A stretch of 62,078 nt of DNA from Nitrospirota bacterium (GTDB lineage Bacteria > Nitrospirota > JACRHJ01), in the NCBI GenBank assembly GCA_021784575.1, contig JAJYHX010000001.1:477917-539994 (forward strand), written 5' to 3'. A model generated the notes under the pieces. It did no database searches, had not been told where the DNA came from, and worked only from the letters and a program-made list of their open reading frames with translations. The position numbers and the translations under genes are program-made. This document shows, one piece after another, positions 26,947-35,631 of this stretch. Each line of letters starts with the position of its first letter. Positions within the stretch are counted from its first letter, which is position 1.

Positions 26947-27848
26947 GGCCGCGGCAGGAACATGACAGGCGCCGGAGAGTGTTTCAGCATCTCCTCCGCC
27001 ACGCTTCCGATTACCCTGCCTTCCACGTCCGCTCCGCCTCTGCCCGCTCCGCCCCGCGTATTTTCCATGCCTATTTTTACCCTTCTGCCCCTGGACGGCA
27101 TTATAATCATCCCGGTCTTCTCCTCCACGGCAATCTCTATTATGCCCGAAGGCGCCTCTCCGCGATGTACGTGGACGGTCGTCTTAAGCCCTTCGCTCTC
27201 GAACTCCCCGGCGTAATCCGCAAGCGCGCCCTCAGCCGCAGCCTCGAAATCATGCTGGATTTCTCCGGACGTCCCGGCCTCCACCACGTGCGCCAGGACG
27301 ACTTCATGCACGACAACGCCCGCGAGGGGCCTGAGGAACCTCGCCGCCTCGCCGGGGAAATCCGTTATGTCCACCGGGACGAGCACCTTGCCGACAGGCC
27401 AGAGCGGCGCCTTCAGGACGTGCCCCCGCGCGTTAACCGAGTGTTTCTCGATAAGCACCGGGATGGCCGACTCCCGGACTACTTCCACGGACACGCCGGC
27501 TGTGACGATGTCTTCTATGACGCCCTTGTCCACGCGGCTGATTATTATGACGGAAGCGCCCCACTCGGCGGCCTCCTTCGTTATCTCCCGCGGGACTATG
27601 CCCTCGCGCACGCCCGTTTCCACGGAGACGCCTGCCGCTTCCAGGTCGTTTTTTATCTTCTCAAGGCCGCCCAGGGCGTCCTCTCTTGCCGCCTGGCGCC
27701 TTTCCTTTTCTTCCGGGGGAACCACGTAGAGCATCCGCATCTTCTTTATAAGTCCGCTCTCCCGCACGAGGGCCAGTTCCCTGAAGACCTCGCTGCAGCC
27801 CCACGAGAGGTCCGTCGCGCAGAGAATCCTGTCGAAAACGGTATCCAT
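26919..27848 (-). CDS. Tandem universal stress protein (Usp), second gene of pair
   Basis: A 309-residue protein of two Usp domains. The first (about 1-145) begins FDRILCATDLSWGC and has lost the usual G-x-x-G ATP loop (VIIISRVDKGVIEDI). The second (about 155-305) begins KVLVPVDITDFPG and has an extended loop with MPSRGRR and a Gly-rich insert before VIGSVAEEMLKH. Thus nucleotide binding is doubtful in domain 1. The ATG at 27848 is 4 nt after the stop of the other Usp gene, with GGGGT before it. Role in stress response is inferred from the family. Confidence 0.8.
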   Translation of the reverse strand: MDTVFDRILCATDLSWGCSEVFRELALVRESGLIKKMRMLYVVPPEEKERRQAAREDALGGLEKIKNDLEAAGVSVETGVREGIVPREITKEAAEWGASVIIISRVDKGVIEDIVTAGVSVEVVRESAIPVLIEKHSVNARGHVLKAPLWPVGKVLVPVDITDFPGEAARFLRPLAGVVVHEVVLAHVVEAGTSGEIQHDFEAAAEGALADYAGEFESEGLKTTVHVHRGEAPSGIIEIAVEEKTGMIIMPSRGRRVKIGMENTRGGAGRGGADVEGRVIGSVAEEMLKHSPAPVMFLPRPYQSALRAA

Positions 27849-27852
27849 TTTA

Positions 27853-28731
27853 TTACCCCATCTTCCCGACCAGCACACTGTTTCGCGCATGTTTTACAAC
27901 CCTCTGCGATACGTCGCCGACGAGGATCCCCTTGATCCCGCGCATTCCGGACGACCCCATCACCGTTATGTCCGGGGCCATCTCGTCTATCGCCGAGAGT
28001 ATCTCGGATTCCGGCGCTCCCACCGTCACATGCTCCCGTACGGTCCTGAAGCGGTCCCTCAGGGCCTTTGCGTCCTCCGCTACATATCCTTCCGCCTGCT
28101 CCATGAGATGCCCCCTCAGCTCCGCCATCATCGTGGAGGTCTCGCTGTAGGGGTAATACTGCTCAGGCAGGCTCGAAACCTGCATGTCCGCCACGCTTAG
28201 CACGTCCACCTCCGTATCGGGCGGAAACGGAAGCCTCATAAACAGGTCGCGCGCGTATTTCGCGTGTAGCGAGCCGTCCGTGCAGTAAAGCGCCTTCACG
28301 GGCTTGCCGGACATCCTGCCACGGACTATCAGGACGGAGCTTTCGCCGTGCCGCATCACGTTGTTCGAGACGCTGCCGAGCAGGAACCTGCCGAGTCCCG
28401 TATGCCCCTTGTGCCCCATGACGGCCAGCTCCGGCCTGAACTCCGCTATTGCCTCCGTTATCTCCTTCGCGGGGTCTCCCTCGCGGACGACCTCCTCGGC
28501 ATCGAGACCCGCGCCCCTGAACTTCTCCGCGACATCCGCCACGAGTCTTTTCGCGGCGGCCTTGCCGGCTTTGCGGAAGTCCCGGTTCGGGTCTATGGTG
28601 TCCGGCAGGACGAACTCCTTCAGGACGTGAAGGATTGCGAAGCTGTCTTCCGGCCCGAACTCCAGAGACAGCAGCAGGTCCATCGCCTGGAGCGACGGTT
28701 CGGAGCCGTCCGTTGCAAAGAGAATGCGCAT
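27853..28731 (-). CDS. Tandem universal stress protein (Usp), first gene of pair
   Basis: A 292-residue protein of two Usp domains. Both show the ATP-binding loop: VMGHKGHTGLGRFLLGSVS and VMGSSGMRGIKGILVGDVS. The frame is open upstream to 28839, but the ATG at 28731 has GAGGCGG before it and begins the normal Usp strand MRILFATDGSEPS. It is co-transcribed with the Usp gene downstream and is divergent from the histidine kinase gene at 28893. Confidence 0.85.
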   Translation of the reverse strand: MRILFATDGSEPSLQAMDLLLSLEFGPEDSFAILHVLKEFVLPDTIDPNRDFRKAGKAAAKRLVADVAEKFRGAGLDAEEVVREGDPAKEITEAIAEFRPELAVMGHKGHTGLGRFLLGSVSNNVMRHGESSVLIVRGRMSGKPVKALYCTDGSLHAKYARDLFMRLPFPPDTEVDVLSVADMQVSSLPEQYYPYSETSTMMAELRGHLMEQAEGYVAEDAKALRDRFRTVREHVTVGAPESEILSAIDEMAPDITVMGSSGMRGIKGILVGDVSQRVVKHARNSVLVGKMG

Positions 28732-28845
28732 ATCCGCCTCAAGAATATATCGGCCGAATCTTACGGCCTTCGATAAAAGTATAACAGATAAAAACGTCCG
28801 GGCCTTGTTCCTGGAGGGCTTTTTTATAAGCAATAACATCAGTTA

Positions 28846-28874
28846 TTGACTAAAATGGCTTATATTATTATAAT
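28846..28874 (+). promoter_or_regulatory. Strong sigma70-like promoter for the receiver-histidine kinase gene
   Basis: TTGACT (28846-28851), 17 nt, TATAAT (28869-28874). Transcription should begin near 28881, and the GGAG ribosome site follows at 28882, so the leader is about 12 nt. Confidence 0.85.
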
Positions 28875-28892
28875 TTTAAAACGGAGAACAAC

Positions 28893-30929
28893 ATGTATCA
28901 GCCGAGACTTCTGATAATAGACGACGACCCGGAAATCAGCGGCTACATGAAGGCGATGCTGACCCATGACGCGCCCCACTTCCGCATAGACATACTTGAA
29001 AGCGCCGGCGATTGCCTGGAATACCTGAAAAATAACGAGGTCGACTGCATCCTCTCCGACTACCAGATGCCCGGCATCAGCGGCATGGATCTCCTTGAAA
29101 CCCTGCGCGGCGCCGGCAGCGACATCCCGTTCATTTTCATAACCGGCCAGGGTTCCGAGGAAGTCGCGCGAGAGGCGTTCAAGCTGGGAGCCAACGACTA
29201 CTTCACGAAAGACATCGGATTTGCCCATTTCCCCCGCATAATCAATTCCATAGAGCAGGCTGTAAAGAACCGGGAGGCCAACCGACAGAGAAGGCTCGCG
29301 GACGAGCGGATAGGCCATCTTTACCGGCTTTATTCCGTGATAAGCGGAATAAACAAGGCGATAGTCCGCACGCGCGACAGGAACATCCTCATGGAGAACG
29401 CCTGCCGGATAGCCGTGGAGAACGGCCTTTTCAAGCTGGCGTGGGTCGGTATGCTGAACCCGGAAGACCTCAGCGTCATCCCTGTTGCGAAATGGGGAAA
29501 CGACGAGGGCTATCTGAGCGAGATAAGGCTCTCCGCCAAAGACGATCCGGTGGGACGCGGGCCGGTGGGAAAGGCTATCCGCTCCGGGGCGCCGCATGTG
29601 GTAAACGACGCCGCCAACGACCCGGATACGCCCTGGAAGGAAAAGGCTATTCCCAGGAACTACCTTTCGATAGCCTCGTTCCCTATAAAATTATCCGGGA
29701 AAACCGTGGGCGCATTCACGGTATACTCAGGCGAGGTCGGCTTTTTCAGCGAAGACGAAGCCGCCATGATGTCGGGTCTTGCCGACGACATCTCTTACGC
29801 CCTGGAGGCCATAGAGCACGAGGAGAAGAGGATCCTGGCCGAGAACGCCCTAAAGGATTCCGAGCGCCGTTACAAGGACCTTGTGGAGCTTTCCGCGGAT
29901 TTCATATACCTCTCGGACGTTCACGGAAACCAGCTATTCATGAACAGCGCCGCATACAGGATGCTTGAGACATCTCCCGGCGAGGAGAACGGACAGCCCT
30001 GGATGAGGTGGATACATCCCGAAGACATAACGAAGTCCGTGGAGGTTTTCCGGGAGATGCTGGCGAAGGGCAGCGACACCTTCAATTTCGAGAACCGCTT
30101 CGTATCGAAAAGCGGGAAGATAATTTATGTCATGCACAACATCCGGGTGCTCAAAGACGAGCACGGGACGGTATTTGGCGTCCAGGGCATTGCGCGCGAT
30201 ATCACCGAGAGGAAGCTCGCGGAGCTGGCGCTCAAGGAGGCCCAAAAAGAGAAGGATGCGGTCTTCCATATGCTGACGCACGACATAAGAGGCCCGCTTT
30301 CCATAATATACGGCTACTGCGACATACTGAAGACCAAGGGCGGCAGGACGGCAAAGATAATGGAGGAGATTCAGAAGGCCGCAAAGAGGATTTCGCTCCT
30401 GATAGACGACATGCTTGCGATCTCCAGGCTCGAATCGGACGAGGCGGGGCTTATGCTCCAGCCGGTCTCCGCCACGGAGCTCATAGAGCAGGCCGTCAAG
30501 GACTGCGAGATGTTCGCGCGGGAGAGGCGGGTGGAGATAAAAATCGAGGTTGAGCCGAAAATGCCCGGTATTTACGCAGACAGCGCCCAGATAAGGCGCG
30601 CGGTTACGAACCTGCTTTCCAACGCCGTGAATTATAACAGAGAGGGCGGGACGGCGCTCATCAGGGCCGGCGGCGTCCAGAATGACCCGATGAAGATATT
30701 CATAGAGGTCTCAGACAACGGGGACGGGATTTTCGAGGAAGACCTGCCCCGTCTTTTTGAAAAATACTACCGCGGGAAGAACGCGCTCAAGCGGCGCGGC
30801 ACGGGCTTGGGGCTTGCAATGGTAAAGGCGGCCGTGGACGCGCACGGCGGGAATGTAAGCGTGTCGAGCAGACGCGGCGAAGGCTCCAGGTTCACGATGG
30901 TACTGCCTGTAAAGCCGGGGATAACGTGA
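28893..30929 (+). CDS. Receiver-GAF-PAS-histidine kinase
   Basis: A 678-residue cytoplasmic signalling protein. The receiver domain is at about 5-120 with acidic DDDPE and the phospho-acceptor Asp in CILSDYQMPG. A GAF domain follows (about 150-310), then PAS (about 325-445) with its PAC end, HisKA with the H-box MLTHDIRGP (His at about 461), and HATPase_c (about 570-675) with NLLSNAVNY, DNGDGI and GTGLGLAMVK. All catalytic motifs are intact. Having the receiver first implies it takes phosphate from another kinase and then signals through its own His. No membrane segment is seen. It is divergent from the Usp pair. Confidence 0.92.
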   Translation: MYQPRLLIIDDDPEISGYMKAMLTHDAPHFRIDILESAGDCLEYLKNNEVDCILSDYQMPGISGMDLLETLRGAGSDIPFIFITGQGSEEVAREAFKLGANDYFTKDIGFAHFPRIINSIEQAVKNREANRQRRLADERIGHLYRLYSVISGINKAIVRTRDRNILMENACRIAVENGLFKLAWVGMLNPEDLSVIPVAKWGNDEGYLSEIRLSAKDDPVGRGPVGKAIRSGAPHVVNDAANDPDTPWKEKAIPRNYLSIASFPIKLSGKTVGAFTVYSGEVGFFSEDEAAMMSGLADDISYALEAIEHEEKRILAENALKDSERRYKDLVELSADFIYLSDVHGNQLFMNSAAYRMLETSPGEENGQPWMRWIHPEDITKSVEVFREMLAKGSDTFNFENRFVSKSGKIIYVMHNIRVLKDEHGTVFGVQGIARDITERKLAELALKEAQKEKDAVFHMLTHDIRGPLSIIYGYCDILKTKGGRTAKIMEEIQKAAKRISLLIDDMLAISRLESDEAGLMLQPVSATELIEQAVKDCEMFARERRVEIKIEVEPKMPGIYADSAQIRRAVTNLLSNAVNYNREGGTALIRAGGVQNDPMKIFIEVSDNGDGIFEEDLPRLFEKYYRGKNALKRRGTGLGLAMVKAAVDAHGGNVSVSSRRGEGSRFTMVLPVKPGIT

Positions 30930-30950
30930 ATACAAAGGGTGTCGGGCGAG

Positions 30951-31000
30951 CCATCACCCGGCGCCAAGCGCCACCCTCTCCCGCAAGGAGAAAGGGTAAA
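30951..31000 (+). repeat. Dispersed repeat, type C, copy 2
   Basis: CACCCTCTCCCGCAAGGAGAAAGGGT within a GC-rich spacer between convergent genes, preceded by a small CCGGCGC/GCGCC arm. Related to 17944 and 41934. Confidence 0.55.
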
Positions 31001-31002
31001 AT

Positions 31003-31857
31003 TCAGGGGCGCAGCGCCCGGCGCAAAAAGCCTTTGCCCGCCTTAAGCAGGCGTTCCGCTTCCGCTTTCGATACTCCCCCCGCAATCATCACACATGCGG
31101 TCTTTGGCCGCATCCCGGATTTCTTAAGGTAATCTTCCGCCTTCCCGGCGTCGCAGCCCGTAACCTCGGATATAATGTCCACCGCACGCCTTACCAGCTT
31201 GCGGTTCGTCGGCATCACGTCCACCATCAGCTCTCCGTATACCTTGCCGAGCATTATGAATGCGGCGGTGGTTATGCGGTTCAGCGCGAGCTTCGTGGCC
31301 GTCCCGGCGGCGAGCCTTGTGCTTCCCCGTACGACCTCGGGCCCGGTATCGAGAAGGATTTCATTTGTCTTTGCCTGTCTCCCGCCGCCTGCCTCCTGAC
31401 ATTTTATTATCCATGTCTCTGCGCCGCGCCTTTCCGCCTCGGCAAGCGCCGCAAGGACATAAGGCGTCGTCCCGGATGCGGTTATGCCGATAACCACGTC
31501 TTTCCCGCATGTCGTGATGCGCGTTATTGCACTCCTGCCCGCCGCCTCGCTGTCCTCGGCCCCCTCGACGGCCCCGGTCAGGGCCTTCTTTCCGCCGGCC
31601 ATGATTCCGATTACCTGTCCCGGCGCGGCGGAGAATGTCGGCGGACACTCCGAGGCGTCGAGCACGCCAAGCCTGCCGGACGTGCCGGCGCCGACGTATA
31701 TCAGCCTTCCCCCCGAGCCTATCGCCCTGGCGGCGGCTCCGGCGGCCATTGCAACGGCCCCCCGCGCGCGCCTTACGGCTGAAAGCGCCCTTTCGTCCGC
31801 CGTGTCCATAAGGGCCATGATTTCTTCGGGCGGCATGTATTCCAGAGGTTTGTTCAT
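31003..31857 (-). CDS. murQ: N-acetylmuramic acid 6-phosphate etherase
   Basis: A 284-residue SIS-domain enzyme that splits the lactyl ether of MurNAc-6-phosphate during peptidoglycan recycling. Signatures are LIYVGAGTSGRLGVLDASECPPT (seen as YVGAGTSGRLG and DASECPPTF), the Glu in EGAEDS, VIGITASGTTPYV and the C-terminal helical part with GCDAGKAEDYL. Slightly shorter than the usual 295-300 residues, mostly at the N-terminus. No MurNAc transport or kinase gene lies nearby. Confidence 0.93.
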   Translation of the reverse strand: MNKPLEYMPPEEIMALMDTADERALSAVRRARGAVAMAAGAAARAIGSGGRLIYVGAGTSGRLGVLDASECPPTFSAAPGQVIGIMAGGKKALTGAVEGAEDSEAAGRSAITRITTCGKDVVIGITASGTTPYVLAALAEAERRGAETWIIKCQEAGGGRQAKTNEILLDTGPEVVRGSTRLAAGTATKLALNRITTAAFIMLGKVYGELMVDVMPTNRKLVRRAVDIISEVTGCDAGKAEDYLKKSGMRPKTACVMIAGGVSKAEAERLLKAGKGFLRRALRP

Positions 31858-31948
31858 TTATAATAATTAGTACATTATAATCGCTTTTTAAACAAGCGAA
31901 AAATTGAATCCCCGCGTCCATTATGATTGACATTGCAGGCATTGTTGT

Positions 31949-31964
31949 GTTAAGTTGTTTTAAC
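31949..31964. promoter_or_regulatory. Inverted repeat GTTAA-N6-TTAAC upstream of the first CxxCH HD-GYP gene
   Basis: GTTAA (31949-31953), six bases, TTAAC (31960-31964). The same motif with the same spacer is upstream of the paralogous gene at 54911. It overlaps or follows a possible promoter (TTGACA 31927-31932 with a poor -10 TTAAGT), so it would suit a repressor site. Confidence 0.5.
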
Positions 31965-31996
31965 TTTTCAACCGGCAGTATCGAAAGGTTTTTTTC

Positions 31997-33880
31997 TTGA
32001 AATATCCAGGCAGGTCGGGCGCGTGGGGCAGTTCGGGTGCAGCGGGCGGGTCGGAGGGGATGGACGATGAAGGCAGGTTGTCATCAAGACCCGGCAGGCC
32101 CGGTTTTAAAAATCCGCTTAAAAGTCTCCGGATAAAATCCGTTCTCATCATCTCTTTCTCCTTCTTCCTCTGTGCCGCGCTGGGGTTAAAGCTCCTGGTG
32201 GACTTCCAGACGCGTCAGCTACTTAATGAAGCCGACAAGGAGGCCGGCTCGCTCGCCTCCATGATAAGCGAAGACATCATGGACGCCATGCTGAAGGGAA
32301 GCCCCTCGGAGGCATGGAAGTCCATCCGGAAGGCTGCGGAAGACGGCAGGAACAGGGCCTGGCTCACCGACTACAGCGGCACGATAATAGCGTCTTCCGT
32401 CCGGCAGGACATAGGCCGGAGGGCCTCCAGCCTCTTCGAGATAAGGCACGGCGGCATCTCCGACATCCTGAAAAGAGGCCCCAGGGCGGCAAGCGGAGGG
32501 CAGTACATACTCTCCCGGACGGTTGCGATACGCAAGAAGCCGCAGTGCGCGGGCTGTCATTACAACAGCCCCGCCGTCCTGGGCTGGCTCACCGTAGGCG
32601 TATCCTACACCAAGACCCTGACGGCGCTAAACAGGCTAAAGCGCCTCTTTGTCCTGGGCGCGATCGCCCTCGGCGCGGTACTGGCCTGCGTGCTGATTAT
32701 ATTCCTCACCGGCACGGTGGTAAAACCCGTCCGGAGGATGACAGACGCCATCCAGGGCGACCTGGACGAGAAGGTGAAGAAACTTACCTCCCTCTCTGAC
32801 ATCAGCCGATCCATGAACATAATACACAAGCAGGGCGACCTCCTCCGGATGGTAATCCACTCCGCAGTCCGGGAACTGGACGCCGACAGAGGCTCCGTGA
32901 TGCTCCTCGAAAAAAAGGTGGACGAGCTTTTCATCCATACCGGGAAGGGCCTCTCGCCGGAGACGCACCGCAAGAGCAGGTTCAGAATGGGCGAGGGGAT
33001 TGCGGGCTGGGCGGCCAAAAACAGAATCCCGGTGATGATAGAAGACGTCCTGGAAGACCCGAGGTTTATATCCGGCAGGGGTTTTCCTGTCCATGCCTCC
33101 ATGCTCAGCGTGCCGCTAATCGGCGCAAGTTCGGAGCTTCTCGGCGTAATCAACATCGAGCGCGGCCCGACGAGGCCGTCGTTCCGAAAGGGCGAGATGG
33201 AGTACCTGCTCGCCATCGCGGGCCAGGCATCCGTCGCCATAGAGAATGTGGAGCTTATACAGAACCTCGAGAAAAGCTACTACGACACCATCTCCGCGCT
33301 CGCCCAGGCGGTCGAGGCCAAGGACCCCTACACCCTCGGCCATTCAGACAGGGTCACGCAGCTTGCGATAGCCATCGGCGAGGACATGGGGCTTCCGAGG
33401 GAGGACATAGCCGTCCTGCGCTACGGAGCCATTCTGCACGACGTTGGGAAGATAGGCATAGACGAATCCGTGCTGAACAAGCCCGGCAAGCTTACAAACG
33501 AGGAGTTCCTTCACATGAAGGAGCACCCGGAGATAGGGGAAAACATCGTCCGGGGGGTGGATTTCCTCCAGAAAGTCCGGCCAATCATACGCCATCACCA
33601 GGAACGCTACGACGGCCTGGGCTATCCGGACGGGCTGAAGGGCGACGAAATCCCGCTTATGGTCGCCATCGTCACGGTCGCGGACGTCTTCGACGCCCTG
33701 ACCTCCGACAGGCCCTACAGAAAGGCGAAGCCCGCCGCCGAGGCGGTTACGATGATAAAGACAGAATCCGGCAGGCAGTATAATCCCAGCGTGGTCAAGT
33801 CGTTCCTGAGGATATTCGCGGAAGAGGACGCGCCGGTTTGCGGCCGGATGGCCCGGGACGCCTCCGCCTCGACCGCCTGA
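31997..33880 (+). CDS. Membrane sensor with CxxCH motif, GAF and HD-GYP domains
   Basis: About 627 residues. A membrane helix at about 50-70, an extracytoplasmic region of about 150 residues ending in PQCAGCHYNSPAVLG (a CxxCH c-type heme motif), a second membrane helix (about 220-240), a GAF domain (about 290-425) and an HD-GYP domain (about 435-600) with ILHDVGKIG and HHQERYDGLGYP. It should be a c-di-GMP phosphodiesterase controlled by a heme or redox signal outside the membrane. The start is uncertain: TTG 31997 has AAAGG upstream, ATG 32059 has GGAGGGG but at very short spacing. It begins the long plus-strand run; larE follows after 10 nt. Confidence 0.85.
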   Translation: MKYPGRSGAWGSSGAAGGSEGMDDEGRLSSRPGRPGFKNPLKSLRIKSVLIISFSFFLCAALGLKLLVDFQTRQLLNEADKEAGSLASMISEDIMDAMLKGSPSEAWKSIRKAAEDGRNRAWLTDYSGTIIASSVRQDIGRRASSLFEIRHGGISDILKRGPRAASGGQYILSRTVAIRKKPQCAGCHYNSPAVLGWLTVGVSYTKTLTALNRLKRLFVLGAIALGAVLACVLIIFLTGTVVKPVRRMTDAIQGDLDEKVKKLTSLSDISRSMNIIHKQGDLLRMVIHSAVRELDADRGSVMLLEKKVDELFIHTGKGLSPETHRKSRFRMGEGIAGWAAKNRIPVMIEDVLEDPRFISGRGFPVHASMLSVPLIGASSELLGVINIERGPTRPSFRKGEMEYLLAIAGQASVAIENVELIQNLEKSYYDTISALAQAVEAKDPYTLGHSDRVTQLAIAIGEDMGLPREDIAVLRYGAILHDVGKIGIDESVLNKPGKLTNEEFLHMKEHPEIGENIVRGVDFLQKVRPIIRHHQERYDGLGYPDGLKGDEIPLMVAIVTVADVFDALTSDRPYRKAKPAAEAVTMIKTESGRQYNPSVVKSFLRIFAEEDAPVCGRMARDASASTA

Positions 33881-33890
33881 GAGAGGGCGC

Positions 33891-34703
33891 ATGAAGGATC
33901 CCGTTTTGCGGCTGGACAGCCTGATAGATTATTTCAGGAATTTCAGGGGCGCGGCTGTGGCCTTCTCAGGCGGCGTGGACTCCTCCGTCGTGGCGGCCGC
34001 GGCTTTTCAGGCTCTTGGGGAAAGGTCGGTCGCCGTTACGGTGGCGTCCGAGTTCGTGCCCGCCTCCGAGATCGGGCAGGCGGCTTCGGTCGCGGGGGCT
34101 ATCGGCATCCGGCACGAGGTCTTGCGGTTGAACGTCCTGGAAGACGAGAAAATAGCCTCCAACCCGCCGGAGCGGTGCTATTACTGCAAGAGGGGCGATT
34201 TCGGCGCGATACTGGAAATCGCGGAACGGCGCGGTCTGGAAGTCTTCGACGGCACGAATGCCGACGATGCCAGGACAAGGCGGCCCGGCCTTAAGGCCCT
34301 CCTGGAGATGGGGATCAAAAGTCCGCTCAATGAGCTTAACATCGGCAAGGACGAGGTCAGGGAGATTGCGCGCCGGCTGAAGCTTCCTAATGCCGAGAGG
34401 CCCTCGTCTCCATGCCTGGCGAGCCGCTTCCCCTACGGGATGAGGATTATTGAGGACGACCTCGAACGCGTGGGTCAGGCGGAAGAGTTTCTCCGGTCGC
34501 TCGGGTTTTCCGAGCTTCGGGTGCGTCACCACGGCGCCCTGGCGAAGATAGAGCTTCCCGCGGGCGATATGCCGCTTGTCATGGCCCCGGAGACAAGAGA
34601 AAAAATTGTGGCAAAGCTCCTCTCGCTGGGTTATAATTACGTCGCCTTGGACCTTATGGGCTTCAGAAGCGGGAGCATGGACGAGGCTCTCCCGCCGGAG
34701 TAA
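33891..34703 (+). CDS. larE: ATP-dependent sacrificial sulfur transferase LarE
   Basis: A 270-residue PP-loop protein. The PP-loop is AFSGGVDSSVVAAAA. The RCYYCKRGD segment and the sulfur-donating cysteine region SSPCLASRFPYG match LarE, which sulfurates the pyridinium dicarboxylate precursor of the nickel-pincer cofactor of lactate racemase. LarB, LarC and LarA are not in the window. A flavin-linked 2-hydroxyacid dehydrogenase (38594-41262) is encoded downstream in the same run, and a link to lactate or another 2-hydroxyacid is possible but not shown. Confidence 0.88.
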   Translation: MKDPVLRLDSLIDYFRNFRGAAVAFSGGVDSSVVAAAAFQALGERSVAVTVASEFVPASEIGQAASVAGAIGIRHEVLRLNVLEDEKIASNPPERCYYCKRGDFGAILEIAERRGLEVFDGTNADDARTRRPGLKALLEMGIKSPLNELNIGKDEVREIARRLKLPNAERPSSPCLASRFPYGMRIIEDDLERVGQAEEFLRSLGFSELRVRHHGALAKIELPAGDMPLVMAPETREKIVAKLLSLGYNYVALDLMGFRSGSMDEALPPE

Positions 34704-34759
34704 CTGCGACAGGCCGGCCATTTCGGCAGCCGGCAGACCGACCCGCCCGGAGGAATTTA

Positions 34760-35356
34760 ATGTTTTCAAGAAGTTTTCCGATATTTTTCGCCATCTCTCT
34801 CCTTATAGCCATGCCATTTGTCTCCTGCGCAAAGAAAGAAACCAGGGAGGCCACCCTTGGCAATGCGTCCATAACGGACTTCCCGCAGGAGGCCGAGATG
34901 ATGGAAACCGCCCTGAAGAACGACCCGAAGAACGTGGACATCCTCATCCAGCTCGGGAACCTCTACTACGACTGGGGCCAGGACGAGGTGGACAGGGAGG
35001 GGAATTCGGCGCAGCCTTACGACAAATGGATGCGCGGCATAAGCTGTTACGAGCGGGCGCTTGAGATAGACCCCGGCAACGTGAACGTCCGGACGGACAT
35101 GGCCACACTCATGCGATATGCCGGACAGATTGACCAGGCCATCTCCGAATACCGCACCGCCCTGAAACTCGACCCGCGGCACCCGCAGGCGAGGATAAAC
35201 CTCATCCTTGCGCTCGGCGAGTCGAAGCATGACTACAAGGACGCGCTCTCCGAATACGACAATCTCATAAAGGAAGTCCCGGACCAGAAGGAAAACCTTG
35301 AGCTGAGCCAGGAGGTTGGCGCCTTCCGACAGGCGATGAAGGATGGTGAAAAATAG
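34760..35356 (+). CDS. TPR-repeat lipoprotein
   Basis: A 198-residue protein with a lipoprotein signal peptide (hydrophobic stretch ending FVSC, lipidated Cys at about 22). The rest is three to four TPR units, such as ALEIDPGNVNVRTDMATLM and ALKLDPRHPQARINLILAL. Such proteins act as scaffolds at the membrane; the partner is not known. GGAGG precedes the ATG by 7 nt. The gene end overlaps the start of the next small gene by 4 nt. Confidence 0.85.
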   Translation: MFSRSFPIFFAISLLIAMPFVSCAKKETREATLGNASITDFPQEAEMMETALKNDPKNVDILIQLGNLYYDWGQDEVDREGNSAQPYDKWMRGISCYERALEIDPGNVNVRTDMATLMRYAGQIDQAISEYRTALKLDPRHPQARINLILALGESKHDYKDALSEYDNLIKEVPDQKENLELSQEVGAFRQAMKDGEK

Positions 35357-35631
35357 AACGGATAATCCTCCTCCTTATCCTTGCCGGGTCTTTCTGGTTT
35401 TTCCTCGACAGGCTGCTTAAATTCCTTACGGGCCACGGCCCCGGCGGCGCGTCCTCGGGCGGCCATGTCCCGCAAGCGCGCAGCATAGAGGGCGACGAGA
35501 TGGTTTCGTGTATGCAGTGCAAGGTCTACGTGCCTGTCTCCCGCGCCGTGAAGAAGACCTTCGGCGGCAACACGCTCCATTTCTGCTCCGATGACTGCGC
35601 GAGAAACTTCCTGAAGAGGATAGACCGATGA
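35353..35631 (+). CDS. Small membrane-anchored protein with four-cysteine metal site; apparent ATA start
   Basis: A 92-residue frame with no ATG, GTG or TTG until 35500. Read from ATA 35353 it gives (M)ERIILLLILAGSFWFFLDRL, one membrane helix, a Gly-rich linker, and a C-terminal CMQC-x25-CSDDC cluster with a conserved VYVPVSRAV between. This resembles TRASH-like / PP0621-type zinc-binding domains. AAGGA lies 9 nt before the ATA, the ATA overlaps the preceding stop (ATAG), and the TGA stop overlaps the ATG of the methyltransferase (ATGA). The translated frame is therefore very likely real even though the start codon is unusual. An error in one base at the start is the main alternative. Confidence 0.65.
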   Translation: MERIILLLILAGSFWFFLDRLLKFLTGHGPGGASSGGHVPQARSIEGDEMVSCMQCKVYVPVSRAVKKTFGGNTLHFCSDDCARNFLKRIDR

